40,173 bases of DNA from Acaryochloris sp. IP29b_bin.176 (GCA_028285315.1 JANQPU010000333.1:1-40173); one strand, 5' to 3'. Positions 20,005-29,172 are shown, counted from the stretch's first letter. A program made the numbers and translations. Notes: generated from the sequence alone by a model not told the origin.

Positions 20005-21900
20005 ATGAGTAACCTTTTCCACTGGCTACCTGAACACCCAGATTTCAGGAGCGAATTAGCGAAGATCAAACAGTCCATCAGCTCTGCTGATCATCAGCTT
20101 CAGCAAATTCGTAACCTTGCAAATCACAATTTAGACTTCAGGCAAATTAACCGCATTGACAACCTTATGGGAAAGGTTGCTGCTGAAGCAACATCACAAG
20201 CCAATCTGCGCCTAGCCATTGTAGGGTCAAGCACCGTAGAGCATCTTCTCCCATCCATCCGGGTTGCGGCACTGCGAAGAAAAGTGATGGTGGACGTCTA
20301 TATAGCCCCCTATGGCTTATACCGCCAGGAAATTCTTAATCCTAGCTCTGATCTGTACCAGTTTGTCCCAGATGTTGTTCTCATGGCACTTGGCGCTGAT
20401 GCACTATCAGTACAACTACCTCTCCATAGTCCTATGAGCGTTGTACAGGATTCAGTGCAACAGCAAGTTGAGGAATGGGAACACCTTTGGATAGTTCTTT
20501 CAGAACAATGCAGTGCTACTATCATTCAACATTTATTAGTGCTTCCACCAGAGACTCTCTTTGGCCAGTATGATGCACTACTTCCTGCTAGCCGGAATAA
20601 TATCTTGTCCGAAGCTAATAGTGTTCTAAGAAAAAAAGCTCGTCAACGTAATGTGCTGTTATTGGATGTTGATGCTTTAGCATCAACTATTGGTAAGAAT
20701 AATTGGTGTGACCCCTCACTATGGCATCATGCAAAGCAAGAAATATCTCCTGCTTTTGCGCCATTATATGGAGATGCAGTGTCAGGCCTTCTTGCAGCTC
20801 TACGGGGTCTATCTTATAAATGCTTAGTCTTAGATCTAGACAATACTTTGTGGGGAGGTGTCATCGGTGATGATGGGCTTGAGGGGATTGAAATAGGCCA
20901 GGGGAATGCTACTGGGGAAGCGTTTTTGGCTTTTCAGAATTATGTCAAATCATTAAAGGAACGAGGAATTATTCTAGCAGTATGCTCAAAGAATAATGAA
21001 GACAATGCTTTAGAGCCCTTCAAACTGCACCCCGAAATGGTTCTAAAGCAGGATGATATTTCTTGTTTTGTTGCGAATTGGGATGACAAAGCAACAAATA
21101 TTCGACAAATCGCATCTCAACTAAATATTGGTCTTGATTCCCTTGTATTTTTCGATGATAATCCTGTAGAACGCGGTATTGTCAGGCAATATGTGCCTGA
21201 AATTGCAGTTGTGGAGGTTCCTGAAGATCCTGCTAACTATGTGAGATGTCTTGCAAGTACGGGCTATTTTGATGCTGTTTCCTTCTCTGCAGATGACCAA
21301 GTTAGGACGGAGCAATATATTGCCAATCGGCAACGCCAAACTCTCAAGGATACGGCTCACACTATTGATTCCTTCCTAGAGACGCTCAAAATGGAAATGA
21401 TTGTTTCTCCTTTTGAGAAGCTGTCTATTCCGAGAATTACTCAACTTATTAATAAGAGTAATCAATTTAATCTTACTACCCGACGATATACGCAGGTTCA
21501 AGTCGAGGAAATGGCCAGTGATCCTACTATCCTAGACTTTCAAATTCGCTTATCGGATAAATTTGGGGATAATGGGTTAATTAGTGTAGTGATTGGGAAG
21601 CCGTCCCCTGATGATCCGCAATCTTTGCATTTAGATACTTGGTTGATGAGCTGCAGAGTACTTGGGAGGCAAGTTGAGCACGAAGTCTTAAATTCTATTG
21701 CCGAACGTGCTCAGAAATGTGGTTTTAATGTTCTTGTTGGGGAATACATTAAAACAGCTAAAAATGATATGGTCAAGGATCTATATGAAAGGCTAGGTTT
21801 TACTCGTATTCATGAAGATAGTGGTAATGCTGATCACAGCTTGTGGTATCTTGCATTAGCTGAGTTTGTTAAAACCCCTACTTTTATTAATGTGAAGTAA
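20005..21900 (+). CDS. FkbH-like HAD-IIIC family enzyme (probable acyl/glyceryl-ACP loading)
   Basis: This 631-residue protein has an N-terminal part of about 250 residues resembling an SGNH-like region. A HAD domain follows: catalytic DLDNTLWGG (Asp277, Asp279), SKNN (Ser328, Lys329) and FFDDNPVERG (Asp384, Asp385). The C-terminal region of about 180 residues is GNAT-like. This is the FkbH architecture. Characterised FkbH proteins take 1,3-bisphosphoglycerate, remove phosphate and place a glyceryl group on an acyl carrier protein. The next gene encodes an acyl carrier protein, so loading is likely here too. All HAD residues are present. AGGTGA five bases upstream supports the start. The exact acyl group is unknown. 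Confidence 0.85.
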   Translation: MSNLFHWLPEHPDFRSELAKIKQSISSADHQLQQIRNLANHNLDFRQINRIDNLMGKVAAEATSQANLRLAIVGSSTVEHLLPSIRVAALRRKVMVDVYIAPYGLYRQEILNPSSDLYQFVPDVVLMALGADALSVQLPLHSPMSVVQDSVQQQVEEWEHLWIVLSEQCSATIIQHLLVLPPETLFGQYDALLPASRNNILSEANSVLRKKARQRNVLLLDVDALASTIGKNNWCDPSLWHHAKQEISPAFAPLYGDAVSGLLAALRGLSYKCLVLDLDNTLWGGVIGDDGLEGIEIGQGNATGEAFLAFQNYVKSLKERGIILAVCSKNNEDNALEPFKLHPEMVLKQDDISCFVANWDDKATNIRQIASQLNIGLDSLVFFDDNPVERGIVRQYVPEIAVVEVPEDPANYVRCLASTGYFDAVSFSADDQVRTEQYIANRQRQTLKDTAHTIDSFLETLKMEMIVSPFEKLSIPRITQLINKSNQFNLTTRRYTQVQVEEMASDPTILDFQIRLSDKFGDNGLISVVIGKPSPDDPQSLHLDTWLMSCRVLGRQVEHEVLNSIAERAQKCGFNVLVGEYIKTAKNDMVKDLYERLGFTRIHEDSGNADHSLWYLALAEFVKTPTFINVK

Positions 21901-22027
21901 TAATTAAAGTGGAGTATATCTATTTTGCATTGATAAACACTAATCTTTTTTATATAGATTATTGAAAAAACGCAGTTTCTTCTTTTGGGTTAAAGTAATA
22001 GATATTAGAAGGGTTTGAGGTATTTTA

Positions 22028-22276
22028 ATGGATCGCAAAGGAATATTTGAACAGTTATTGACCGTTTTTCAAGATGTTTTTGATGATGATGATCTTGAAA
22101 TAAAAAATGAAACTTCTGCTAAGGATATAGAAGATTGGGACTCATTTAATCATATAAATATTGTTCTTGGAACTGAACAAGAATTCGGTGTGAAGTTTAA
22201 GACTGCTGAAATTGCTGCCTTAGCAAATGTTGGTGAATTCGTAGATTTGATAGCTAGAAAGCTGAACATTCAATAA
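22028..22276 (+). CDS. Acyl carrier protein
   Basis: This 82-residue acidic protein has the ACP four-helix pattern. The phosphopantetheine site is DSF with Ser39 (WDSFNHINIV) instead of the more usual DSL, as in many specialised stand-alone carrier proteins. GAGGT lies six bases before the ATG. It is placed between the FkbH-like gene (127 bases upstream) and the MBOAT gene (161 bases downstream), so it probably carries the group loaded by the former and used by the latter, as DltC does in Dlt systems. Base composition is very AT-rich: about 29% GC over 22021-22140 by hand count. Confidence 0.9.
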   Translation: MDRKGIFEQLLTVFQDVFDDDDLEIKNETSAKDIEDWDSFNHINIVLGTEQEFGVKFKTAEIAALANVGEFVDLIARKLNIQ

Positions 22277-22413
22277 ACGACAACGACAAATACTTAAAGC
22301 AGTAATTTGGATTTCTGGGTTAATGTTTTATATGATAATTATTTTCAGGAATAAATATAGTTGACTTAGTGCTTAATCAAAAAACTGCAAGATTTTTGTA
22401 GTGTGATTTTCTC

Positions 22414-22435
22414 AAATAGCGGCAGGCTATTTTTT
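22414..22435 (+). terminator. Terminator-like hairpin touching the MBOAT start codon
   Basis: AAATAGC (22414-22420) and GCTATTT (22426-22432) pair perfectly around loop GGCAG, and the T-run continues to 22435. The ATG of the next gene begins at 22438, two bases after the following G. It could stop transcripts from fkbH/acp, or act on translation, because it occupies the whole ribosome-site region of the MBOAT gene. Confidence 0.5.
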
Positions 22436-22437
22436 GA

Positions 22438-24057
22438 ATGCTATTTAATTCTTTTGAATTTATTTTCCTTTTTTTGCCAGTTACTGTAGTAGTTTTCTAC
22501 TCACTTCTGAAGCAGAAGTGGGAAAAACTAGCAGTAACATGGTTAGTCCTAGCATCGCTTTTCTTTTACGCATGGTGGAATCCTCCATATTTGGTGCTGT
22601 TATTAGTTTCTATCGGTTTTAACTATTCCATCAGCAGAGCACTATGCCATTATGAGCAAACCAACAAGAATCGTTTAGGAACTATTATTCTCTGGATTGG
22701 GATTTTTATAAACTTGCTCACTATTGGCTATTATAAATATTTTAATTTTTTCCTAGACACTGTTGATCATTTGTTCCGTACTTCAAGTGTTGTCACACAA
22801 ATAATTCTTCCTCTAGGGATATCATTTTATACTTTTCAACAAATTGCATACCTTATTGACTCCCATGAAGGTGAAACCAAAGAAGATAGTTTTCGAGATT
22901 ATTGCTTATTTGTTTCCTTCTTTCCGCAACTCATTGCTGGACCAATTGTTACCCATAAGGAAATGATTCCTCAATTTGCCGATCTTTCTAGGATTTCAAA
23001 ATTGACGAAAAATTTAACAATTGGCATAACTATATTTGCATTCGGATTATTCAAGAAAACAGTACTAGCTGACCAAATCTCTATATATGCTTCTCCTGTA
23101 TTCGATGCGGCAAACCAGGGAGTAAATCTAACAATCTTTGAGGCTTGGGGTGGTGCTTTAGCGTATACGCTACAAATCTACTTTGACTTTTCAGGATATA
23201 CCGATATGGCGATTGGAGCCGGTCGGATGTTTGGCTTGAGATTGCCCACAAATTTTAATTCTCCCTATCAGGCAATTAATATTATTGACTTTTGGGGTAG
23301 ATGGCATCTGACATTGACTCGTTTTTTAACTCGATATTTATACAATCCTCTAGCATTGCTAATGTCTAGGCGTCGATTAAATAGCGGAAAGAGTTTAATT
23401 AAGCGTGGCTTAGGAAGCCCTGGTGCATTTGCTGAATTAGTTGCTTTACCAACTTTAACTACTATGTTTTTAGCCGGTCTTTGGCATGGAGCAGGATGGC
23501 AATATATCGTCTTTGGATTGTTGCATGGGTTCTACCTCACGATTAATCACGGATGGCATATGATCAGAAAAATTTTGGGTCACGATCTCAAGAAAAATAG
23601 TTGGATTGGTCGGAGAGCTTCTCATGCACTGACTTTTCTTTCTGTAGTTGTGGCAATGGTATTTTTTCGGGCTCCAAATGTACAAGCAGGGATATTTATG
23701 TTGTCCTCTATGGCAAATGTTAGAGGATTAATGGGAGGTGAATATTTTATTAACTTTGTTTTTGGCAATCCTAAAGTCGGTGCTGGCGATCCTAAATTTG
23801 GAATTGTCTTTGTTGGTATTCTGTTAGCAATAACGTTTCTATGTCCGAATACGCAAGAATGGGTTTCTGATTATGACCCTGCATTAGGGTTTGATGTTTC
23901 GAGCTATTACAAGAAGCAACCCAAGTGGAAAATTAACTTCTGGAGGAAGTTCCGTTGGCAACCTACTATCTTTTGGGGCGCTTTAACCTCAGGGATTTTG
24001 GTCATGGGTTTGTTGGCGCTATCAGGTGTGAGTGAATTTATCTATTTCCAATTTTAA
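22438..24057 (+). CDS. MBOAT family membrane O-acyltransferase (AlgI/DltB-like)
   Basis: This 539-residue integral membrane protein has about ten hydrophobic helices. MBOAT marks are clear: the typical start LFNSFEFIFLFLP, FFPQLIAGPI, YFDFSGYTDMAIGAGRMFG, IIDFWGRWHLTLTRFLTRYL, and GLWHGAGW with the conserved active-site His350. AlgI, PatA and DltB relatives move an acyl group across the membrane onto a polysaccharide or teichoic acid. With an ACP gene before it and an SGNH-type gene after it, a DltB-like role taking an ACP-bound group is likely. The acceptor is presumably the glycan made by the downstream locus. No ordinary ribosome site is present; a hairpin abuts the start codon. Confidence 0.92.
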   Translation: MLFNSFEFIFLFLPVTVVVFYSLLKQKWEKLAVTWLVLASLFFYAWWNPPYLVLLLVSIGFNYSISRALCHYEQTNKNRLGTIILWIGIFINLLTIGYYKYFNFFLDTVDHLFRTSSVVTQIILPLGISFYTFQQIAYLIDSHEGETKEDSFRDYCLFVSFFPQLIAGPIVTHKEMIPQFADLSRISKLTKNLTIGITIFAFGLFKKTVLADQISIYASPVFDAANQGVNLTIFEAWGGALAYTLQIYFDFSGYTDMAIGAGRMFGLRLPTNFNSPYQAINIIDFWGRWHLTLTRFLTRYLYNPLALLMSRRRLNSGKSLIKRGLGSPGAFAELVALPTLTTMFLAGLWHGAGWQYIVFGLLHGFYLTINHGWHMIRKILGHDLKKNSWIGRRASHALTFLSVVVAMVFFRAPNVQAGIFMLSSMANVRGLMGGEYFINFVFGNPKVGAGDPKFGIVFVGILLAITFLCPNTQEWVSDYDPALGFDVSSYYKKQPKWKINFWRKFRWQPTIFWGALTSGILVMGLLALSGVSEFIYFQF

Positions 24058-24099
24058 TCTCTCTAACCTTTTATTCTGAATTAAGTGAAATGAGATAAT

Positions 24100-25236
24100 A
24101 TGAGCTTTTCTTCGCGCTCCTCAGATCATCAGGGCAATCACGAGAATAAACCATATGGAAGATTTTTGCTGGTCTTACTAGGGTTTTCTATTTTTTACTT
24201 GATATTGACATTTGTATGTAATCTTACTGTTGATCCTTATGGGTTATGGAGAAATGGTGGTAGACGCGATAATGACAGATTAATTAAAGCAATTAAAGTG
24301 AGCAGGATACGACCAAAGACGATATTTCTTGGTTCATCTTCTATTGTAATTGGATTGGATCCTAAGCATGTTGCTCTATCTAACAAACAGCCAGTATACA
24401 ATTTAGGGTTATTCGGTTCTAATATCTATGAAATAAGAAGATATTTTGAACATTCTTTAAGCACAAATAGCTTGAATACAGTTATTTTAAGTCTAGATTT
24501 CTATGCCTTCAGTCAACATCAAAAAACTGCACCTGGTTTTAGTGAGTCGAGGCTAGGCAACCATTTTGGCGATGTCCAAGACTATATTAGTTTATATTTC
24601 TCCCTCGATGCATTAAACTTGGTGATTGATCCATCTAAACGAGGAGCGTATTTAACACATGAAGGAGCATATCATCGCAAGGCGGATCCTGATAAAATTA
24701 GAGAAAATTTTGAGTCAGAATTAATTGAAGATTTCTCTGAAAAAGATTTATATGGAGATTTTAAACTGTCTCAATCATATGTAGAGGATTATCAAAAAAT
24801 CATTGCCAGTGCAAAAGAAAATCAGCTAGAAACGTTGACTTTTGTTCCCCCCATCCATGCAACACTTTTTTATGGGTTTGTTACGTCTGAGAGGTGGAGT
24901 GAATATAAATCTTGGTTGCGTAGTATGGTCGCAGTCAATCCAACTTGGGATTTTTCAGGGTGTAACAGTATAACGACGCAACCGATCAAGCCAGGTCTTA
25001 ATACTTATTTCGATGCTCCCCACTACACAATGAAAGTTGGTGACTGGTTAATAAGGCGGATGCTAAATTATAACGCTGACTCAATACCTTCTGATTTTGG
25101 TGTTCTAGTGACATCCGAAAATATCGAAGAACATTTAAAGAAAACCTATGATGATTGTTTGACTTGGCAGACACAAAATCCTGAGATAGTAAAATGGGTT
25201 GATGATATTAAAATATCAGCTTCAAAGGTTAAGTAA
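24100..25236 (+). CDS. Membrane-anchored SGNH-type protein (DltD/AlgX-like role)
   Basis: This 378-residue protein has one N-terminal transmembrane helix (about 20-42) and then a large domain that should face the periplasm. SGNH-type residues can be seen: LGSSS (Gly78-Ser81), NLGLFGSN (101-108) and, near the end, the Asp-x-x-His pair DAPH (Asp305, His308). This matches the catalytic Ser-Asp-His set of SGNH acyl transfer/esterase proteins such as DltD. It follows an MBOAT gene by 42 bases, the same order as dltB and dltD partners or algI with algJ/X. It could complete transfer of the acyl group to the glycan. Sequence similarity to DltD itself is not obvious; the match rests on motifs and order. 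Confidence 0.7.
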   Translation: MSFSSRSSDHQGNHENKPYGRFLLVLLGFSIFYLILTFVCNLTVDPYGLWRNGGRRDNDRLIKAIKVSRIRPKTIFLGSSSIVIGLDPKHVALSNKQPVYNLGLFGSNIYEIRRYFEHSLSTNSLNTVILSLDFYAFSQHQKTAPGFSESRLGNHFGDVQDYISLYFSLDALNLVIDPSKRGAYLTHEGAYHRKADPDKIRENFESELIEDFSEKDLYGDFKLSQSYVEDYQKIIASAKENQLETLTFVPPIHATLFYGFVTSERWSEYKSWLRSMVAVNPTWDFSGCNSITTQPIKPGLNTYFDAPHYTMKVGDWLIRRMLNYNADSIPSDFGVLVTSENIEEHLKKTYDDCLTWQTQNPEIVKWVDDIKISASKVK

Positions 25237-25264
25237 ACAGAGCTAGTAGGCTGTTTGTTGTTTT
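25235..25264 (+). terminator. Weak terminator-like stem after the SGNH-type gene
   Basis: AAACAG (25235-25240, overlapping the stop codon) pairs with CTGTTT (25251-25256), followed by GTTGTTTT. The stem is only six pairs, so it is at best a weak terminator. Confidence 0.3.
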
Positions 25265-25380
25265 AGGCTGCATAAAAATAAAAATGTTGTTGAACAGTTT
25301 TATATGGCTTCTAGATGCCGATTTTACTCGGTTTGTGTAACATTTCTCTCTGCTTTTAGTTATTATGATGTCTCACTAAA

Positions 25381-26913
25381 ATGATTCTATCAACTGATCA
25401 AAATAATATTGTTTTTAGCTTGGAAGATCTCAATCAGTTTAGCGCTATTAGTCGCGATCGCAATCCGCTACACTTATCTGCTGATTATGCTCGTAAAACA
25501 CCATATGGTGAGCAAGTGGTGTTTGGTGTCTTAGGGGCTTTAAAGTGTTTAAACCTCTTGAAAGATCGTATAGATTACTCATTGTCAAAAATCTCTATTG
25601 ACTTTCTAGGTCCTCTTTTTATAGATATTGTCTATCAGCTAGTCGTTGATGATAAAAAACCTGAAAAGGCAGTCTTGAAGATCTATGATGGATCGCGCTT
25701 ATTGTTAAAAGCAGCTCTTGCTTTTTCTCCAGGAAAAGTTGCATTAACTGATATTGGCAAGCTTTCAAATTCTAATTTATCTTTTTCTCAAGAATCGGAG
25801 TTCTATGAACCTAGCTTGCTTACATCCGGTCGAACATTAGAGGGGAAATATTCTCCTGATTTAGAAGAAGTGGGCCGCTTGCCCTTCAGTCTGCCCAATT
25901 TGAAGAGTAAAGGGATTGGTCTAGAGCATCTGACTACATTGCTATGTTCTACCTATTTGATAGGTATGAGACTACCTGGCAAACAGGCCCTTTTTTCTAA
26001 GCTTAAGCTTCGATACCCTGACTCTCAAAATGGCTCTCGTTCGTTAGAAAAATTAGACTACTGTTTAGAAATCCTGGAGTTTGATACTCGATTTCAACTT
26101 TTAAGGCTTGGAGTAAGCTTCGAAAATGAAAGCTATGGTTCCGTGGCGTCAGGCGAATTACAAGCTTTTGTAAGACCCATCCTTCCTACCCCAACACCGA
26201 GTCTTCTCAGCAGCTACTTACCTGCCTCTGACCGTTTAGCAGGGAAAGTTGCCTTAATTACAGGAGCGAGTAGAGGTCTGGGAGCTACTTTGGCTCAAAC
26301 CTTGGCTTCCCAAGGTTGTACGACACTTATTAACTACCATCGTAGTACCGATGAAGCCCAAAAGGTTGCTGCTCAATTTCCAGAAAAAATTTCTTTAATG
26401 CAAGGAGATGTGAGTGATATCGAGTGGTGTATGACCGCTAGAAAGTCGATTGAAGAGAAATATGGCCGCCTTGATTATTTGATTTGTAATGCATGTCCAC
26501 CCATTATACCGCTGCGATTCGAAGCGGATACAGTTGAGAGGATCAATACATTTATACATAAAAGTATTGCCCTTGTGAGCATACCAATGTCTGTGTTTTT
26601 GAATATAATCGTTGCGTCTGCTGGGTGGAATATTGCTATCTCTTCTATTTATACGGTTGAGGAAGCACCTGTAGAATTATCGCATTACATTAGTGCAAAA
26701 TTTGCAATTGAAGGATTACTGAAAGCATTAGCAATGGAAAATGAAGACATCCATTCATTACTAGTGAGACCTCCTAAACTATTAACTGATCAGACCAATA
26801 CTCCTTTAGGACGCGAAGGGGCTTTATCTACAGTTGAAATCTCAGCAAAGCTTGTTGACTACTTGTTGGCACAAAAATCTTCGAAAGTGTTTGATGTCCT
26901 AGAGTTTTTGTGA
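25381..26913 (+). CDS. MaoC-like hydratase fused to a short-chain dehydrogenase/reductase
   Basis: This is a 510-residue soluble fusion. The first 120 residues are a MaoC/PhaJ-like hot-dog domain with the hydratase pair Asp26 and His31 in RDRNPLHLS. About 160-265 looks like a second, degenerate hot-dog. From about 287 an SDR domain begins: TGASRGLG (294-301), Ser421/422, Tyr436 and Lys440 (YISAK). The usual NNAG is replaced by CNACPP. Together the domains could reduce and hydrate/dehydrate an ACP-bound chain, such as a 3-hydroxyacyl group. It follows the FkbH-ACP-MBOAT-SGNH genes by 144 bases and may tailor the same ACP cargo; that is inference. No ribosome site is seen before the ATG. It contains the only HIP1 site between 18.7 and 30.8 kb. 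Confidence 0.8.
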   Translation: MILSTDQNNIVFSLEDLNQFSAISRDRNPLHLSADYARKTPYGEQVVFGVLGALKCLNLLKDRIDYSLSKISIDFLGPLFIDIVYQLVVDDKKPEKAVLKIYDGSRLLLKAALAFSPGKVALTDIGKLSNSNLSFSQESEFYEPSLLTSGRTLEGKYSPDLEEVGRLPFSLPNLKSKGIGLEHLTTLLCSTYLIGMRLPGKQALFSKLKLRYPDSQNGSRSLEKLDYCLEILEFDTRFQLLRLGVSFENESYGSVASGELQAFVRPILPTPTPSLLSSYLPASDRLAGKVALITGASRGLGATLAQTLASQGCTTLINYHRSTDEAQKVAAQFPEKISLMQGDVSDIEWCMTARKSIEEKYGRLDYLICNACPPIIPLRFEADTVERINTFIHKSIALVSIPMSVFLNIIVASAGWNIAISSIYTVEEAPVELSHYISAKFAIEGLLKALAMENEDIHSLLVRPPKLLTDQTNTPLGREGALSTVEISAKLVDYLLAQKSSKVFDVLEFL

Positions 26914-27382
26914 TCAGTTGATAAGCGGGATCTATTTTTTTGAGTTTCCCCTAGTCACTCTGTATTTGAGCTTTGAGGGATCTAAATTTAGAGTGACAAT
27001 CATATTCCTAGCTAGTTTTATAGACTAATCAGGACAAAGTCTTCTAAAGTTATGTTGATTATTAGTACATTGTTGAATAACAAGTTCTGGCTGTTTACTG
27101 AAGATATTATATTGAGGGGCTATAGATAAAGCTTGAGTATGCATATTTAAGACGATATTGTACTAATCTGATTAGTCAAGCTTTCCATTTCATGTTTGCG
27201 TAGACTGTGTACTTAAGACGAGGATTTTAAGGTCAAAGCATATACTTATGTATTTAGATGTAAATAAGGAGCTATTGTTTGTGTGACGTGTGTCACGTTA
27301 ATGAATTTCAAGTCTTTCCATTATAGGAATTAATTGTTCCAATATTTTTGGCTGAATCTGCCCCGTAAAACATGTGGACATC
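26914..27382. other. AT-rich intergenic region between acylation and CDP-sugar modules
   Basis: No gene is seen in 469 bases. Two structures stand out: an inverted repeat GTCACTCT (26954-26961) / AGAGTGAC (26990-26997) soon after the reductase stop, and a CRP-like palindrome at 27282-27297. The region probably holds the promoter for the CDP-sugar genes. Confidence 0.5.
27282..27297 (+). promoter_or_regulatory. CRP-like binding site upstream of the CDP-glucose gene
   Basis: The sequence TGTGA-CGTGTG-TCACG matches the CRP-family consensus TGTGA-N6-TCACA at nine of ten fixed positions. It contains the perfect palindrome GTGAC-GTGT-GTCAC (27283-27296). It ends 85 bases before the ATG at 27383. 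Cyanobacterial SyCRP1 binds such sites, so cAMP control is plausible. Confidence 0.55.
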
Positions 27383-28192
27383 ATGACTGATTCGCAAACT
27401 CCTAATATTCCGGTGGCTATCTTATGTGGTGGCAAAGGCACAAGACTAAAAGAAGAAACTGAGTTCCGTCCCAAGCCAATGGTCATGGTTGGTGATCGTC
27501 CGATGATTTGGCACATCATGAAAATCTATGCTCACTATGGTTTCACGGACTTTCTCCTCTGCCTTGGCTATAAAGGCGATATGATTCGTGAGTACTTCTT
27601 TAACTATGATTGGAACCACAGTAATGTCTTGCTGGAATTGGGGGCTAAGAAAATCACCAAATTAGATAGTACTCATGGTGAAGAAAACTGGAGAATTTGG
27701 TTAATTGATACTGGCCCTGAGACAATGACTGGGGGGCGACTAAAGCGTCTGTCTCCTTATTTCAAAGACATTGGTAGTGACCTGTTTATGGGCACTTATG
27801 GGGATGGTGTTAGTAACGTTAACATTCAGCAATTACTGGAATTTCATCGTAGTCATGGAAAACTAGCTACAATTACCTCAGTTCGCCCTCCCTCTCGTTT
27901 TGGCGAGTTAGCCATTGATAACGATTTTGTAAGCCACTTTCAAGAAAAACCGCAAACCAGTGAAGGTTGGATCAATGGCGGGTACTTTGTCTTTCATCGC
28001 AAGGTTTTGGATTTAATTCAAGGGGATAGTACAGTCCTAGAAGCTGAACCTTTTAAGGCATTGGCTGCTTTGGGAGAGCTAGCAGTCTACAAGCATGATG
28101 GATTTTGGCAGTGTATGGATACCTATAGAGAGTTAGAACTCCTCAATCAACTGTACACCTCCAATCAAGCACTTTGGAGGGTTTGGTCATGA
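27383..28192 (+). CDS. rfbF: Glucose-1-phosphate cytidylyltransferase
   Basis: This 269-residue enzyme makes CDP-glucose from CTP and glucose-1-phosphate, the entry point to CDP-linked deoxysugars. The nucleotide loop is [15 protein letters not shown], followed by [19 protein letters not shown]. The long insert typical of RfbF, rather than RmlA or GalU, is seen around [11 protein letters not shown] and [20 protein letters not shown], then [12 protein letters not shown] chose the ATG at 27383 over a GTG three codons earlier. The stop overlaps the start of the dehydratase gene (ATGA), so the two are translationally coupled. Confidence 0.95.
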   Translation: MTDSQTPNIPVAILCGGKGTRLKEETEFRPKPMVMVGDRPMIWHIMKIYAHYGFTDFLLCLGYKGDMIREYFFNYDWNHSNVLLELGAKKITKLDSTHGEENWRIWLIDTGPETMTGGRLKRLSPYFKDIGSDLFMGTYGDGVSNVNIQQLLEFHRSHGKLATITSVRPPSRFGELAIDNDFVSHFQEKPQTSEGWINGGYFVFHRKVLDLIQGDSTVLEAEPFKALAALGELAVYKHDGFWQCMDTYRELELLNQLYTSNQALWRVWS

Positions 28193-29172
28193 GTAAATTT
28201 TGGCAAGATCGGTCGGTGTTGATTACTGGTTGCACTGGGCTGCTAGGCAGTTGGATGACTCAAGAACTGATCGCTCGTGGCGCTCGTGTCGTTGGCTTGG
28301 TACGAGACTGGATACCTCAGTCTCGGTTATTTACCGAGGGGCTATCCAATCAAATTACAACTGTTTATGGGAGCATTGAAGATTTAGGCACTTTAGAACG
28401 AGCTATCAATGAATATGAGGTCGATACAGTCTTCCATTTGGCAGCGCAAACCATTGTTGGCGTTGCTAATCGTGAACCCTTGGGGACTTTTGAAGCCAAT
28501 ATTAAGGGAACTTGGAATATTTTAGAAGCTTGTCGTCGCGTAGGGGGAGTTAGTCGTATTGTTGTGGCTTCTAGCGATAAGGCCTATGGCGATCAAGAGA
28601 TCTTACCCTATGATGAGCAAACCCCACTCCAGGGTGAGCATCCCTATGATGTGTCTAAAAGTTGTGCTGATTTGCTATGCCGGACTTATTACGTGACCTA
28701 CCAGTTACCGGTCTGTATCACACGCTGTGGTAATTTTTATGGCGGTGGAGATCTGAATTTTAATCGTATTGTGCCTGATACGATTCGATCCACATTGCGC
28801 GATAAGTCAATTGTTATTCGGAGTGATGGGACGTATGTTCGGGACTATTTTTACGTTAAAGATGGTGTGCTAGCTTATCTCCATCTGGCTGAACAAATGG
28901 ATCGACCTGAAATACTAGGTGAGGCATTTAACTTTAGTAATGAGCTGCAAATATCAGTACTAGAGTTAGTGCACAAAATTCTGAAGTTAATGAACAAACC
29001 TCATCTAGAACCGACTATTCTGAATCAAGCCCAGAATGAAATTAAACATCAATATCTTTCTGCAGAGAAGGCAAGAAAACTATTGAATTGGAGATCTCAA
29101 TATGATCTGAATGATGCATTATTAGAAACCATTCAATGGTATAAGACATTTCTTGAGTCAGCTCCAGCTTAG
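28189..29172 (+). CDS. rfbG: CDP-glucose 4,6-dehydratase
   Basis: This 327-residue extended SDR enzyme converts CDP-glucose to CDP-4-keto-6-deoxyglucose with bound NAD+. It shows [12 protein letters not shown] (nucleotide loop), [18 protein letters not shown] and the catalytic YDVSK, followed by [19 protein letters not shown], which is characteristic of CDP-glucose dehydratases. The ATG at 28189 overlaps the rfbF stop by four bases and has GGAGG at 28176-28180; the longer TTG reading inside rfbF is not needed. The epimerase gene follows 18 bases after the stop. Confidence 0.94.
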   Translation: MSKFWQDRSVLITGCTGLLGSWMTQELIARGARVVGLVRDWIPQSRLFTEGLSNQITTVYGSIEDLGTLERAINEYEVDTVFHLAAQTIVGVANREPLGTFEANIKGTWNILEACRRVGGVSRIVVASSDKAYGDQEILPYDEQTPLQGEHPYDVSKSCADLLCRTYYVTYQLPVCITRCGNFYGGGDLNFNRIVPDTIRSTLRDKSIVIRSDGTYVRDYFYVKDGVLAYLHLAEQMDRPEILGEAFNFSNELQISVLELVHKILKLMNKPHLEPTILNQAQNEIKHQYLSAEKARKLLNWRSQYDLNDALLETIQWYKTFLESAPA

